A stretch of DNA of 15,126 nt from an uncultured Blautia sp. (GCA_900543715.1 UQSX01000071.1:1-15126), one strand, 5' to 3'; counted from the stretch's first letter, positions 7,487 through 15,104 are shown. A program made the numbers and translations. Notes: generated from the letters alone by a model not told the origin.

Positions 7487-7903
7487 ATGCAACAGAGAAA
7501 AAAGAAAAAATATTATGGCAAGGTAAGAGCTAAGAAGCTGAGTTCAAGTAAATATATAAACAAAAGAAAAACCTGTTACTTAGAAATACAAGTTCCGGAA
7601 ATACAGGGGAATACAATAACTTGTACGGCCCCCGTTGTTGAGATTGGAATTCCCAAAAGAATAAATGGGAGATGTGTGAGAAAAATTGGTGCATATAGAA
7701 TTATTGGTAAAAGCAAGGCTTCAGAATGGGAGATAGTAAAAATATCTTCTTCCTTTAAAACACCGAATAGTTTGATTAATTCAAAAATATTAGTTACAGA
7801 TGGTAAAAAAGTTGTTAAAGGAACTATTGTAAAAGCAAGTATAGTTGGAGGAGGAGCTACAAGTCCCGCAACTGAAGATGGATTGCCACCTGTAGATGAG
7901 TGA
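7487..7903 (+). CDS. Small basic protein of unknown function, operon partner of membrane protein
   Basis: A 138-residue protein not recognised from any family. The N terminus is very basic (MQQRKKKKYYGKVRAKKL). The middle looks like a small beta-rich domain (KTCYLEIQVPEIQGNTITCT, then VVEIGIPKRING). The C-terminal tail is Gly/Ser/Thr/Pro-rich (VGGGATSPATEDGLPPVDE) and looks disordered. No signal peptide or membrane segment is visible. The site AAAGGAG precedes the ATG. Its stop overlaps the ribosome site of the following membrane-protein gene, so the two are likely made together. It may bind nucleic acid through the basic end; this is only inference. Confidence 0.65.
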   Translation: MQQRKKKKYYGKVRAKKLSSSKYINKRKTCYLEIQVPEIQGNTITCTAPVVEIGIPKRINGRCVRKIGAYRIIGKSKASEWEIVKISSSFKTPNSLINSKILVTDGKKVVKGTIVKASIVGGGATSPATEDGLPPVDE

Positions 7904-7914
7904 AAGGAGTTATT

Positions 7915-8532
7915 ATGGTGGAAATTGTTAAAGGAGTTCTTGAATTGTTAGAACAGTATTTTGTGTATGTTTATCCAGGTTTTGTTACTATCCTGGTTCA
8001 TCATTTTGCCAAGGCCAGAGGAACTAAATTAAATAAGTCAACGCTCGGTATTAGTGTGGTTATTAGTTATGTATATATAGTACTATATAAATTCTTTTTC
8101 AAAACAGATGTGTCTCAATTTTCAAATAAAGACTATGTAATTTTACTGATATTTTCCATTTTACTACCGGTTATATGGCATTGGATTAGTAGATCATATT
8201 TTGCAGAAAAGGTATTGAATAAAATAGGAATTAATACAACTTTGGAGGATACGGTATGGGATTATATACAATACAGAGATAAAGAAAAAAAGGGTATAGT
8301 ACTGAAGGTATTTTTAGACGATAAAGATATTATGTATGAAGGCAGCCTAAGATATCGGGAATCTGATCCAGAAAAAGAACAAGCAATATGTTTGAGTGGA
8401 TATAGAAGGTACGTCAAGGAAAATGGAAGATATATTCCAAAACAAGATTATAATAATGACAATTCCAGATGGGTTTTAATAAATATAAAAGAAATTACCC
8501 GTTCGGAAATAAAATATGCATCAGAAAAATAG
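7915..8532 (+). CDS. Three-helix membrane protein with cytoplasmic domain (DUF6338-like)
   Basis: A 205-residue protein. Hydrophobic segments at about 12-32, 45-62 and 75-95 are followed by a soluble domain of about 110 residues with LEDTVWDYIQYRDKEKKG, a predicted strand (IVLKVFLDDKDIMYEGSL), SDPEKEQAICLSGYRRY and a final VLINIKEITRSEIKY. From memory, the TxWD...(strand)...PE(K/R)...I..IEF pattern resembles DUF6338 proteins, whose role is unknown. ATG 7915 is chosen because AAAGGAG (7903-7909) is 5 bases away; ATG 7900 is in frame but lies within the previous gene without a site. It lies 100 bases before the OLD ATPase. A membrane protein here could be an effector or sensor added to the defence pair, or an unrelated co-transferred gene. 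Confidence 0.6.
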   Translation: MVEIVKGVLELLEQYFVYVYPGFVTILVHHFAKARGTKLNKSTLGISVVISYVYIVLYKFFFKTDVSQFSNKDYVILLIFSILLPVIWHWISRSYFAEKVLNKIGINTTLEDTVWDYIQYRDKEKKGIVLKVFLDDKDIMYEGSLRYRESDPEKEQAICLSGYRRYVKENGRYIPKQDYNNDNSRWVLINIKEITRSEIKYASEK

Positions 8533-8632
8533 AGGTATATAATTTGCTGATCATTTGTAAATATAATGAAACATCAATTCTATACTAAATAATATGCAAT
8601 CAATTATTCCAAATATGATTAGGGAGAACAAT

Positions 8633-10624
8633 ATGTATCTAAAGAAACTTATAGTCAAAAATTTTAGAATTTTTGACGAATCAGGTATAGAACTTATTTT
8701 TAATAAAGGAATAAATGCAATTATAGGAGAAAATAATTCTGGTAAATCTTCTGTAATAGATGCGCTTAGAATTGTTTATTCAACCGTGACATACAAAAAA
8801 GACATTTTCTTTTCAAAGTCGGATTTTCATGTTAGTGAAGATGGAACAGTGGCGGAATATGCTCAATTTGATGTGTATTTGGAAGATGTCCCTCGTAGAA
8901 TGACGGAAATTTGGAATCCACAGAGTGAGAGTGGTATGGGAGGCGATTTTCATATTAGGTTTGAAAAATATATCTCTCCTAGCGGCACTGAAAAAGTTCG
9001 GTCAGTTTATTGGGGGTTTGGGACAGAGGGAAATTTATTATCTTCAGATACATTTGAGGCAACCGATGTGGTATTCTTGGGTGCATTACGGGATTCGGAA
9101 AATGAGATGAAGCCTTCAAGAAAGAGTAAATTGGCACAATTACTTAGAAATTTGGTTCCAGGAGAAGATGTTAGAGCGGAATTAGTTCAAATTTTGAGTG
9201 ATGCTAATAATAATCTATTGGAAAAAGAGCAGTTAAAAAAGACGAGAAATACAATAAATCAAAATCTTGCAAGAATTGAACAGGAATTTTTAAATCAGCA
9301 GATTGATATTGGTTTAGTAGAACCGAGATTCGATTCAATTGCATCTTCTTTACGTGCCTGGGTTAAGCCTAAGTGGATATTAATAAACAAGACTGATTCT
9401 GTTTATGAAAAAGCATATGCATATTTTCAAAGACATACGGATTTGAAGAAAATACAAGAGGACACAAAGGGCATTTATTTTGAAATTTCTATTTTGGACA
9501 GTGAAACTGACATTGATAAGGAATTAGCTGATAGAATTAGTGAAGTTGCGAATAAATCTTTTGAACTGTATCAAAATGGATTAGGATATAATAACTTGTT
9601 ATTTATGTCAGCAGTACTCGGTGATATGGCAATTGAAAAGGGCGGAGTTTATCAAAATCTTTTGTTAGTTGAAGAACCAGAGGCTCATCTACATCCACAA
9701 TTACAGGAATTGGTGCATAATTTTCTATCAGATGCAAATAAGAACGATAATAATATTCAGATTATTTATACATCGCATTCTCCTACATTGGCCTCTAAAA
9801 TTGATATAGAAAATATTAATCTACTGTATGAGTATGGGCATAAGAAATATTGTTTGCCTTTCTCACAAACGAACTTAACAGAGGAAAATAAAAAATATTT
9901 ACAAAGATACTTGGATGTCACAAAGTCCCAGATGTTTTTTGCACGAGGAATTTTGTTTGTAGAAGGAATCAGCGAAGCAATTTTACTTCCGGCAATGGCG
10001 AAAGCATTGGATAGACCTTTTGAAAAGTATGCAGTAGAATTGGTCAATGTAGATAGTGTTGCATTTGCACCATTTGTTAATCTCTTATCATCTGATAAAG
10101 TTAATACCTGCTTTTCAAAAGTATCTATTATTACGGATGATGATAGATGCGCTAAAAAGAATGAAAAAGACTACATTGATAAAAACTATGATTATGATGA
10201 TATCAGTAGTGAAATTGTCACAAACCTACAAAACGGACAACCTTCGGATAGATGTAATGATTTGACAACACTATGTTCTGGTGCTGGGATAAACGTATTT
10301 ACAGCATTTAAAACGTTAGAGTATGCACTATGTTGTAGTGAAGATAATATTTATCATATGATAGAAGCACTAAAAAAATGTTATACAGATTTGGGGCCAA
10401 AATTAGAAGCAAAGGTTGGATTATTGTCTCAATTAAGCGAAAAAGCAGCATGCGTATGGCTATTTATAAGAGCCAGAAATAAATGTAAAGGAGCAGTTGC
10501 ACAATACATAAGTCAAGTTATTTGTGATCAGCATGAACTAAAGAAAAAAGGAGAACAAATTGAAAAGGAATTCGTCATTCCAGAATATTTAAAAAATGCA
10601 ATTTATAGTGTGACGGAGCGATAG
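8633..10624 (+). CDS. gajA: OLD-family ATPase/TOPRIM endonuclease, Gabija GajA-like
   Basis: A 663-residue protein. The N-terminal ABC-type ATPase has Walker A GENNSGKSS (32-40) and Walker B/signature LLVEEPEAHLHPQ (about 344-356), followed by a probable His switch in YTSHSP. The long stretch between them contains a helical region (about 190-230). The C-terminal TOPRIM domain begins near 440: Glu444 in LFVEGISEA and Asp502/Asp504 in SIITDDDR are the expected metal ligands. In Gabija, GajA is a sequence-specific DNA endonuclease held inactive by nucleotides and acting with GajB. The directly following helicase gene makes Gabija the best call. It is longer than the B. cereus GajA I remember (about 580 residues). 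ATG 8633 is chosen over the in-frame ATG 8594 because AGGGAG precedes it and MYLKKLIVKNFR is the typical start. The DNA is AT-rich, unlike the prophage genes. Confidence 0.85.
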   Translation: MYLKKLIVKNFRIFDESGIELIFNKGINAIIGENNSGKSSVIDALRIVYSTVTYKKDIFFSKSDFHVSEDGTVAEYAQFDVYLEDVPRRMTEIWNPQSESGMGGDFHIRFEKYISPSGTEKVRSVYWGFGTEGNLLSSDTFEATDVVFLGALRDSENEMKPSRKSKLAQLLRNLVPGEDVRAELVQILSDANNNLLEKEQLKKTRNTINQNLARIEQEFLNQQIDIGLVEPRFDSIASSLRAWVKPKWILINKTDSVYEKAYAYFQRHTDLKKIQEDTKGIYFEISILDSETDIDKELADRISEVANKSFELYQNGLGYNNLLFMSAVLGDMAIEKGGVYQNLLLVEEPEAHLHPQLQELVHNFLSDANKNDNNIQIIYTSHSPTLASKIDIENINLLYEYGHKKYCLPFSQTNLTEENKKYLQRYLDVTKSQMFFARGILFVEGISEAILLPAMAKALDRPFEKYAVELVNVDSVAFAPFVNLLSSDKVNTCFSKVSIITDDDRCAKKNEKDYIDKNYDYDDISSEIVTNLQNGQPSDRCNDLTTLCSGAGINVFTAFKTLEYALCCSEDNIYHMIEALKKCYTDLGPKLEAKVGLLSQLSEKAACVWLFIRARNKCKGAVAQYISQVICDQHELKKKGEQIEKEFVIPEYLKNAIYSVTER

Positions 10625-10625
10625 C

Positions 10626-12383
10626 ATGGTAAAGAAAATGACTGACGAACAACAAGAATTTTTGAATGCAGAGGGAAAGGTAGTTATAAAGGCTTGCCCA
10701 GGGAGTGGGAAGACTTATACTGTTGCGCATAAATTATTGTCATATGTGGATAACTGGAAGGATTATCACAGTGGTGTTGCAGTATTGTCATTTACAAATG
10801 TAGCGAGTAATGAAATATATGAAAAGGCACAGTCAATTCATGGTAGTTTAGGAAAGCTGGGGTATCCCCATTTTATTGGAACAGTGGATAGTTTTATTGA
10901 TGAATTTATTGTGTTGCGTTATGGCCATTTATATACTGCTAGGAAGGTGCGCCCAAGAATAGCATTGTCTGATAACTGGAAGATACCATACAAATATTGG
11001 CGGTCAGAATGTCATAGAAATGGGTGCGTAGACAATATAGAGCAATTTTATTACGGAGTGGATAAAAAATTTTATAAAGGAAACGAACAGGTAATTTGTG
11101 ATAGAAGAAAAGCGAAGATGCTTCCATGCCAGCAATATAAAAAAATGTTGTCGGATAAGGGAATTGTTTTTCAGAATGAAACGGCGTTATTCGCATATCA
11201 ACTATTAAAGAAGTATCCGGAGGTGGCATCTGCTATAGCAGAAAGATTTCCGATAATTATTATTGATGAAGTTCAAGATACATCAATAAATCAGATGGCA
11301 GTTTTTGACTTGTTAAGTGAATCGGGAATGAAATCAATTTTTTTGGTGGGAGATCCAGATCAGTCGATATATGAGTGGAGAAATGCAAATCCGGAATGTA
11401 TGCTCCAGAAATTAGAAGATCCAAATTGGAAAACTATAGAACTTACGGGGAATTTCAGAAGCTCACAGAATATCTGTAATGTTACTTCATTTTTTTCTGC
11501 TAGTTTGCGTGGAAATGGTAGCAATAATGCAATAGGTGCTTGGAAAGACGAAAAGGAAAGGCCGGTTTTATTACTGACAAAGAAAAATTCAGAGGATGAA
11601 ATTATTAACTACTTTCTTGATAGGTGCAGCAAAATGGGGATAGAGATATTACCTAAGAACGTTGCCGTTTTAACCAGAGGGAGGATATATTCTGATACGG
11701 ATATAATAGGTTTATGGAAAAGTAAAGAAATAGAATTATTTGCTAAAGCGGCATATGAATGGAAGTGTGGTTCAAGAAAAAAAGCTTATCAAGAGGCGTC
11801 AAAAGCATCATATAGTATGATTTTCAATGAAGATATAGATGAATATGCGATGAACCAGAAAATTAGAGAATATACTAATGAAGATACATGGAAGGATTAT
11901 GTAATAGATATTTTGATAGATATGCCTGATATTGAAATAGAAATTGGAGAATGGGTAAAAAATTTTTCAAGTGGTTTTGAGGCAATATGTGCCAAATATG
12001 CTTATGAAATATCAACAGATAAAAACTTGAAAGATACTTTTAAGATAAAGCGGAGTGATAAAAATACACCGAATTTTAAACAGATACCACTAAGGAAATA
12101 TTTTGAGAAAAAAGCAGAAGATAAGTATACCCGTTCTTCAATTCATGGAGTAAAAGGAGAATCTTATGATGCTGTGTTAATTTATGTAAAAAGCTGTACA
12201 GGGAGTACAATTACTCCAAAATTACTGATGGAAGGTTCTCTGAACCAGGAACTAATGCATTTGGCTTACGTGGCAATGACTAGACCCAGAAGATTGCTTA
12301 TGCTTGCTATACCGAATACCAAAGGAATAAAAAATTGTGGGAGGTTTCCAGAAAATCTATGGAGTTATGAGTTACTTGATTGA
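10626..12383 (+). CDS. gajB: UvrD/PcrA-like superfamily 1 helicase, Gabija GajB-like
   Basis: A 585-residue helicase with the SF1A motifs in order: Q-motif DEQQEF (7-12), motif I ACPGSGKT (23-30), Ia VLSFTNVAS, Ic FIGTVDSFI, motif II IIIDEVQDTS (Asp214/Glu215), motif III VGDPDQSIYEWR (241-252), IV TGNFRSSQNI, V SSIHGVKGESYD, and VI VAMTRPRR (549-556). All catalytic residues appear intact. In Gabija, GajB senses DNA ends or nucleotide loss and works with GajA. It starts one base after the gajA-like stop, with GGAG in the last codons of that gene, so the pair is translationally coupled. It is longer than the GajB I remember (about 490 residues), with extra sequence between motifs Ic and II and between IV and V. 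No T-run terminator follows. Confidence 0.85.
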   Translation: MVKKMTDEQQEFLNAEGKVVIKACPGSGKTYTVAHKLLSYVDNWKDYHSGVAVLSFTNVASNEIYEKAQSIHGSLGKLGYPHFIGTVDSFIDEFIVLRYGHLYTARKVRPRIALSDNWKIPYKYWRSECHRNGCVDNIEQFYYGVDKKFYKGNEQVICDRRKAKMLPCQQYKKMLSDKGIVFQNETALFAYQLLKKYPEVASAIAERFPIIIIDEVQDTSINQMAVFDLLSESGMKSIFLVGDPDQSIYEWRNANPECMLQKLEDPNWKTIELTGNFRSSQNICNVTSFFSASLRGNGSNNAIGAWKDEKERPVLLLTKKNSEDEIINYFLDRCSKMGIEILPKNVAVLTRGRIYSDTDIIGLWKSKEIELFAKAAYEWKCGSRKKAYQEASKASYSMIFNEDIDEYAMNQKIREYTNEDTWKDYVIDILIDMPDIEIEIGEWVKNFSSGFEAICAKYAYEISTDKNLKDTFKIKRSDKNTPNFKQIPLRKYFEKKAEDKYTRSSIHGVKGESYDAVLIYVKSCTGSTITPKLLMEGSLNQELMHLAYVAMTRPRRLLMLAIPNTKGIKNCGRFPENLWSYELLD

Positions 12384-12397
12384 TATGTTTCCACGTA

Positions 12398-12473
12398 CCA
12401 CCGAGAGGACAAAAACAGCGGTGGATCAAGTCGGACGAACCGTCCGGCAAATGACGTACTTTCTGTCCTCTCG
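12398..12473. repeat. Nested inverted repeats directly after the helicase gene
   Basis: The outer arms CGAGAGGACA (12402-12411) and TGTCCTCTCG (12464-12473) are perfect. They enclose an inner perfect hairpin CGGACG-AAC-CGTCCG (12432-12446) with almost the same centre. CCACCG (12398-12403) can pair instead with CGGTGG (12419-12424), competing with the outer left arm. There is no T run. Possible roles include an attachment site, a structured 3' end or a protein-binding site. Confidence 0.8.
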
Positions 12474-12624
12474 TGCCATTGCGAAACAATCTGTCTGCTT
12501 ACACGAAATCCTGAATGATGGAAATGAAAAGCAGACTATAAGATATCGTTATATGTGAAAATATATCTGCTGACAAAAAGTAAGGGTGAAATACTGGAAA
12601 TAAAGTAAGATATAAGTAGTTACA

Positions 12625-12662
12625 GCGAAGCGGTTCTGATTGAAGCATCAGAGCCCCTTTGC
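12625..12662. repeat. Imperfect inverted repeat over the -35 of the DUF5714 gene
   Basis: GCGAAGCGGTTCTGAT and ATCAGAGCCCCTTTGC can pair at 15 of 16 positions (some G-U) around TGAAGC. It spans the proposed -35 hexamer and touches the -10. With no clean T run it may be an operator rather than a terminator. Confidence 0.55.
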
Positions 12663-12668
12663 TATAAT
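12640..12668 (+). promoter_or_regulatory. Promoter of the DUF5714/DUF1848 genes
   Basis: TTGAAG (12640-12645), 17 bases, then perfect TATAAT (12663-12668). An AGGAG ribosome site follows at 12702-12706. The inverted repeat overlaps it. Confidence 0.6.
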
Positions 12669-12719
12669 CAAATCAGAAAAAAGCAAAGGATTCGTGCAAA
12701 CAGGAGAATGGTAGATTAT

Positions 12720-13403
12720 ATGAAAGAAGAATGTCTGATCTGTAAAGCTCCCCTGGAGTACCTCCAGGAAGATATAGAAATGGAATGTGAGCTGTGTCAT
12801 AAAAGAGAAAAAAGCAAAACAAGATGTATCAATGGTCATTATGTCTGTAATGAATGCCATATGCAGGGAATCGACAGTCTTGTTGGACTCTGCATGAGTC
12901 AGACGTCGAAAGATCCAGTTGAGATCCTCAATGAAATGATGGCGCTGCCTTTTTGTCATATGCATGGACCGGAGCATCATATCATGGTAGGCATGGCACT
13001 TCTGACTGCTTATAAGAATTCCGGCGGAGAGCTGGATCTGAAAAAAGCGTTGATTGAGATGAACAGCCGGGGGCGTTCAGTGCCAGGCGGAGCATGTGGA
13101 TTTTGGGGCGCCTGCGGAGCGGGGATCAGTGCGGGGATGTTCATTTCCATTGTTACCGGCTCTACACCTTTAGGGCAAGAAAATTTTGGACTTTCTCATA
13201 AAATGACGGCCAGTGCTTTGGGAGCTATTGGAGAAATCGGCGGTCCCAGGTGCTGTAAACGAGACTCTTATCTTTCTATCCTTCAAGCAGTTGATTTTGT
13301 AAAAGAAAATCTGGGGATTTCTATGGAGCAGCCCAAGATCCGATGTTCCTACAGCAGTCAAAATAATCAATGTATTGGGAAACGCTGTCCTTTCTGCCGA
13401 TGA
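12720..13403 (+). CDS. Cysteine-rich DUF5714-family protein
   Basis: A 227-residue protein with zinc-finger-like or cluster-binding cysteine pairs: C5-x2-C8, C23-x2-C26, C36, C43-x2-C46, and at the C terminus CPFC (223-226) with further Cys at CSYSS and QCIGK. The centre is Gly-rich and hydrophobic (GACGFWGACGAGISAGMF, then TGSTPLG). This matches the DUF5714 family as I remember it, which has no established function and often lies near methyltransferase or radical-SAM genes. ATG 12720 gives the usual MKxECLxC start but is 13 bases from AGGAG; ATG 12708 is in frame but only one base from it, so the start is uncertain. The DUF1848 gene follows after 38 bases. Composition is closer to the chromosome than to the defence island. 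Confidence 0.75.
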   Translation: MKEECLICKAPLEYLQEDIEMECELCHKREKSKTRCINGHYVCNECHMQGIDSLVGLCMSQTSKDPVEILNEMMALPFCHMHGPEHHIMVGMALLTAYKNSGGELDLKKALIEMNSRGRSVPGGACGFWGACGAGISAGMFISIVTGSTPLGQENFGLSHKMTASALGAIGEIGGPRCCKRDSYLSILQAVDFVKENLGISMEQPKIRCSYSSQNNQCIGKRCPFCR

Positions 13404-13441
13404 GTTGAAAATGCAGATGGAATAGGTGCAGAGGAGCCGTT

Positions 13442-14389
13442 ATGATACTAAGCGTAAGCAGAAGAACAGATGTGCCAAACTATTATTCAGACTGGCTTAT
13501 CAACAGACTGAAAGAAGGATTTCTATATGTCAGAAACCCCATAAACACACATCAGATAAGCAGGATAAATCTATCGCCGGAGGTAATAGACTGTATTGTA
13601 TTCTGGACAAAGAATCCAGTAAATATGCTGGAAAAATTGGAGTATTTACAGGACTATGCCTATTATTTTCAATTTACACTGACAGGCTATGGCAGGGATA
13701 TTGAGCCGAATCTCCCGGATAAAAAGAAGGTGTTGATCCCTGCCTTTCAGAAACTGTCTGAAAAAATAGGAAAAGAAAAAGTGATCTGGCGGTATGATCC
13801 TATTTTGCTCAGCGAGAGGTATACCGCAGATTACCATTTAAAAGCCTTTAAAGAAATAGCAGGAAATCTTGCAGGATATACGGAAAAGGCAGTTATCAGC
13901 TTTGTTGATCTGTATACGAAAACCCAGCGGAATACAAAAGGCCTTGGAATCAGAGAAATTACAGAGAAAGAAGTGATGAGTCTGGCGGCAGAAATGGCAC
14001 AAATTGCTTCAAAATATAATTTGGAAATAGAATCCTGTGCAGAGCAAATAGACCTTCAGAAAGCAGGCGTTCATCATGGAAGCTGCATAGATAAAAAATT
14101 GATTGAAAGGATATTAGGGTGCAGGCTTTCCGGCCAAAAAGACAAAAACCAGAGAAAAGCATGCGGCTGTTTGGAAAGTGTGGAAGTAGGGGCATATAAC
14201 ACCTGCCTCAATGGCTGCAAATACTGTTATGCAAATTTTAGCGACGAGAAAGTAAAAGAGAATCTAAAACTGTACAGCCAGACTGCTCCACTATTATGTG
14301 GGAATGTTGCCTCAGGTGATAAGATTACGGACAGAAAGATGAAATCGCTGAAAGATATACAGCTTAGTTTTTTGAATAGTATAAATTGA
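13442..14389 (+). CDS. DUF1848 protein, radical-SAM-like with C-terminal CX3CX2C
   Basis: A 315-residue protein starting MILSVSRRTDVPNYYSDW, the DUF1848 signature, with FWTKNP and WRYDPILLS also typical. Near the C terminus, C255-x3-C259-x2-C262 (TCLNGCKYCYANF) matches the radical SAM iron-sulfur motif, with extra cysteines at C241/C243 (ACGCLES). It therefore probably binds an Fe4S4 cluster and SAM, with the motif at the far end of the protein rather than near the start. The substrate is unknown. AGGAG lies 7 bases before the ATG. It is the last gene before a strong terminator and probably co-transcribed with the DUF5714 gene. Confidence 0.85.
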   Translation: MILSVSRRTDVPNYYSDWLINRLKEGFLYVRNPINTHQISRINLSPEVIDCIVFWTKNPVNMLEKLEYLQDYAYYFQFTLTGYGRDIEPNLPDKKKVLIPAFQKLSEKIGKEKVIWRYDPILLSERYTADYHLKAFKEIAGNLAGYTEKAVISFVDLYTKTQRNTKGLGIREITEKEVMSLAAEMAQIASKYNLEIESCAEQIDLQKAGVHHGSCIDKKLIERILGCRLSGQKDKNQRKACGCLESVEVGAYNTCLNGCKYCYANFSDEKVKENLKLYSQTAPLLCGNVASGDKITDRKMKSLKDIQLSFLNSIN

Positions 14390-14413
14390 AACGGAGATAC
14401 AGAAAATATGAAG

Positions 14414-14459
14414 AGCCAGTAATAGCTGCAAAGATAAGTGCAGCTGTTGCTGGCTTTTG
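14414..14459 (+). terminator. Strong terminator after DUF1848
   Basis: AGCCAGTAATAGCTGCA (14414-14430) pairs over all 17 positions (two G-U) with TGCAGCTGTTGCTGGCT (14439-14455) around an 8-base loop, followed by TTTT. Confidence 0.9.
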
Positions 14460-14543
14460 CCGTTATAGGGTTTAGCTGCAGGAGAAAAATTATCAAAAAG
14501 AAGGTTTTTCCGCAGGAATGATCAAAAATAATTTTAGGTGATC

Positions 14544-14552
14544 TGCTATACT
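14544..14552 (+). promoter_or_regulatory. Extended -10 promoter of the AraC-type gene
   Basis: TGCTATACT is an extended -10 element with no good -35 hexamer 17 bases upstream. AAGGAGG (14565-14571) follows, 8 bases before GTG 14580. Confidence 0.5.
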
Positions 14553-14579
14553 GTACTCAGTAAGAAGGAGGTAAGAATC

Positions 14580-15104
14580 GTGGAATACAGAGAAGAGATA
14601 AAGAAGGCCATGGACTATATCGAAGAGCATCTGGATCAGGAAATAAGGGCGGCAGATGCGGCGGATATGGCCGGTTTTTCCCAGTATCATTTCTACAGAA
14701 TCTTTAAAAAAGAGACCGGGCTTTCATTGTATCAGTATATTCAGAAGAGAAGACTTGCACAGGCAGCCTCACTCCTTCTTAACAGCAGTATGCATGTCAT
14801 AGATATTGCCATGTATCTGTGTTTTGAATCCCAGGAGACATTTACCAGGGCGTTTAAGAAACACTATGGGCTGCCTCCCGGAAAGTATCGGAAGGCCTTG
14901 GGACATTTGTTAAGCGGAGGTATGGATATGAAGAAAAACGAAAAAATTAAACATTGGATCATAACAGGGACTGCGCCTGATAAATACGAAGCAGGTACAG
15001 ACCGTAAGATTTTCAATACGGGGACAAAAGCGGCATACATCTGTTCAACAGCAGAGGAGTATGAAGCAGATGTGCAAATGTCAAGCACTTTTTTACATTG
15101 TTAG
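14580..15104 (+). CDS. AraC-family regulator, probably truncated in its effector domain
   Basis: A 174-residue protein from GTG 14580, chosen because AAGGAGG is 8 bases upstream; an ATG at 14538 is in frame but precedes the promoter -10. Residues about 5-105 form the double helix-turn-helix AraC domain (DAADMAGFSQYHFYRIFKKE, then VIDIAMYLCFESQETFTRAF, then HYGLPPGKYRKA). Relatives I recall continue after a MKKNEKIKxWIxxGTxPxxYE bridge with a further domain of about 100-150 residues. Here WIITGTAPDKYEAGTDRKIF begins that domain, but the protein stops about 35 residues later at TAG 15102-15104. A frameshift or nonsense mutation is likely. DNA binding may be kept while ligand sensing is lost. 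Confidence 0.75.
   Translation: MEYREEIKKAMDYIEEHLDQEIRAADAADMAGFSQYHFYRIFKKETGLSLYQYIQKRRLAQAASLLLNSSMHVIDIAMYLCFESQETFTRAFKKHYGLPPGKYRKALGHLLSGGMDMKKNEKIKHWIITGTAPDKYEAGTDRKIFNTGTKAAYICSTAEEYEADVQMSSTFLHC

Larger units (their letters stand above)
12384..12707. other. Gene-free junction between the defence island and chromosome-like genes
   Basis: No ORF here has a plausible start, site and composition. The stretch holds the nested inverted repeat at 12398-12473, a further perfect repeat GTCTGCTT (12493-12500) / AAGCAGAC (12529-12536), an AT dyad AGATAT (12541-12546) / ATATCT (12563-12568), and the hairpin and promoter of the next gene. Composition changes across it from the AT-rich island to chromosome-like sequence, so it is a candidate element boundary. 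Confidence 0.5.

Noticed and set aside
8533..8632. A separate promoter for the OLD ATPase gene in the 100-base gap
   Set aside because: TATAAT occurs at 8538-8543 and 8562-8567, but neither has a -35 hexamer at 16-18 bases, and chance matches are expected in AT-rich DNA.
8633..12383. PARIS, Septu or Lamassu instead of Gabija
   Set aside because: The ATPase and TOPRIM domains are fused in one protein and followed by a UvrD helicase. PARIS has them as separate genes, and Septu or Lamassu would have HNH or SMC-type partners.
12384..12480. Retron-type or reverse-transcriptase-linked structured RNA
   Set aside because: The region is structured, but no reverse transcriptase gene or retron a1/a2 layout is present in the window.
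12337..12558. A 73-codon plus-strand ORF at the end of the helicase gene
   Set aside because: It starts within the helicase gene without a ribosome site, runs across the inverted repeats and resembles no family.
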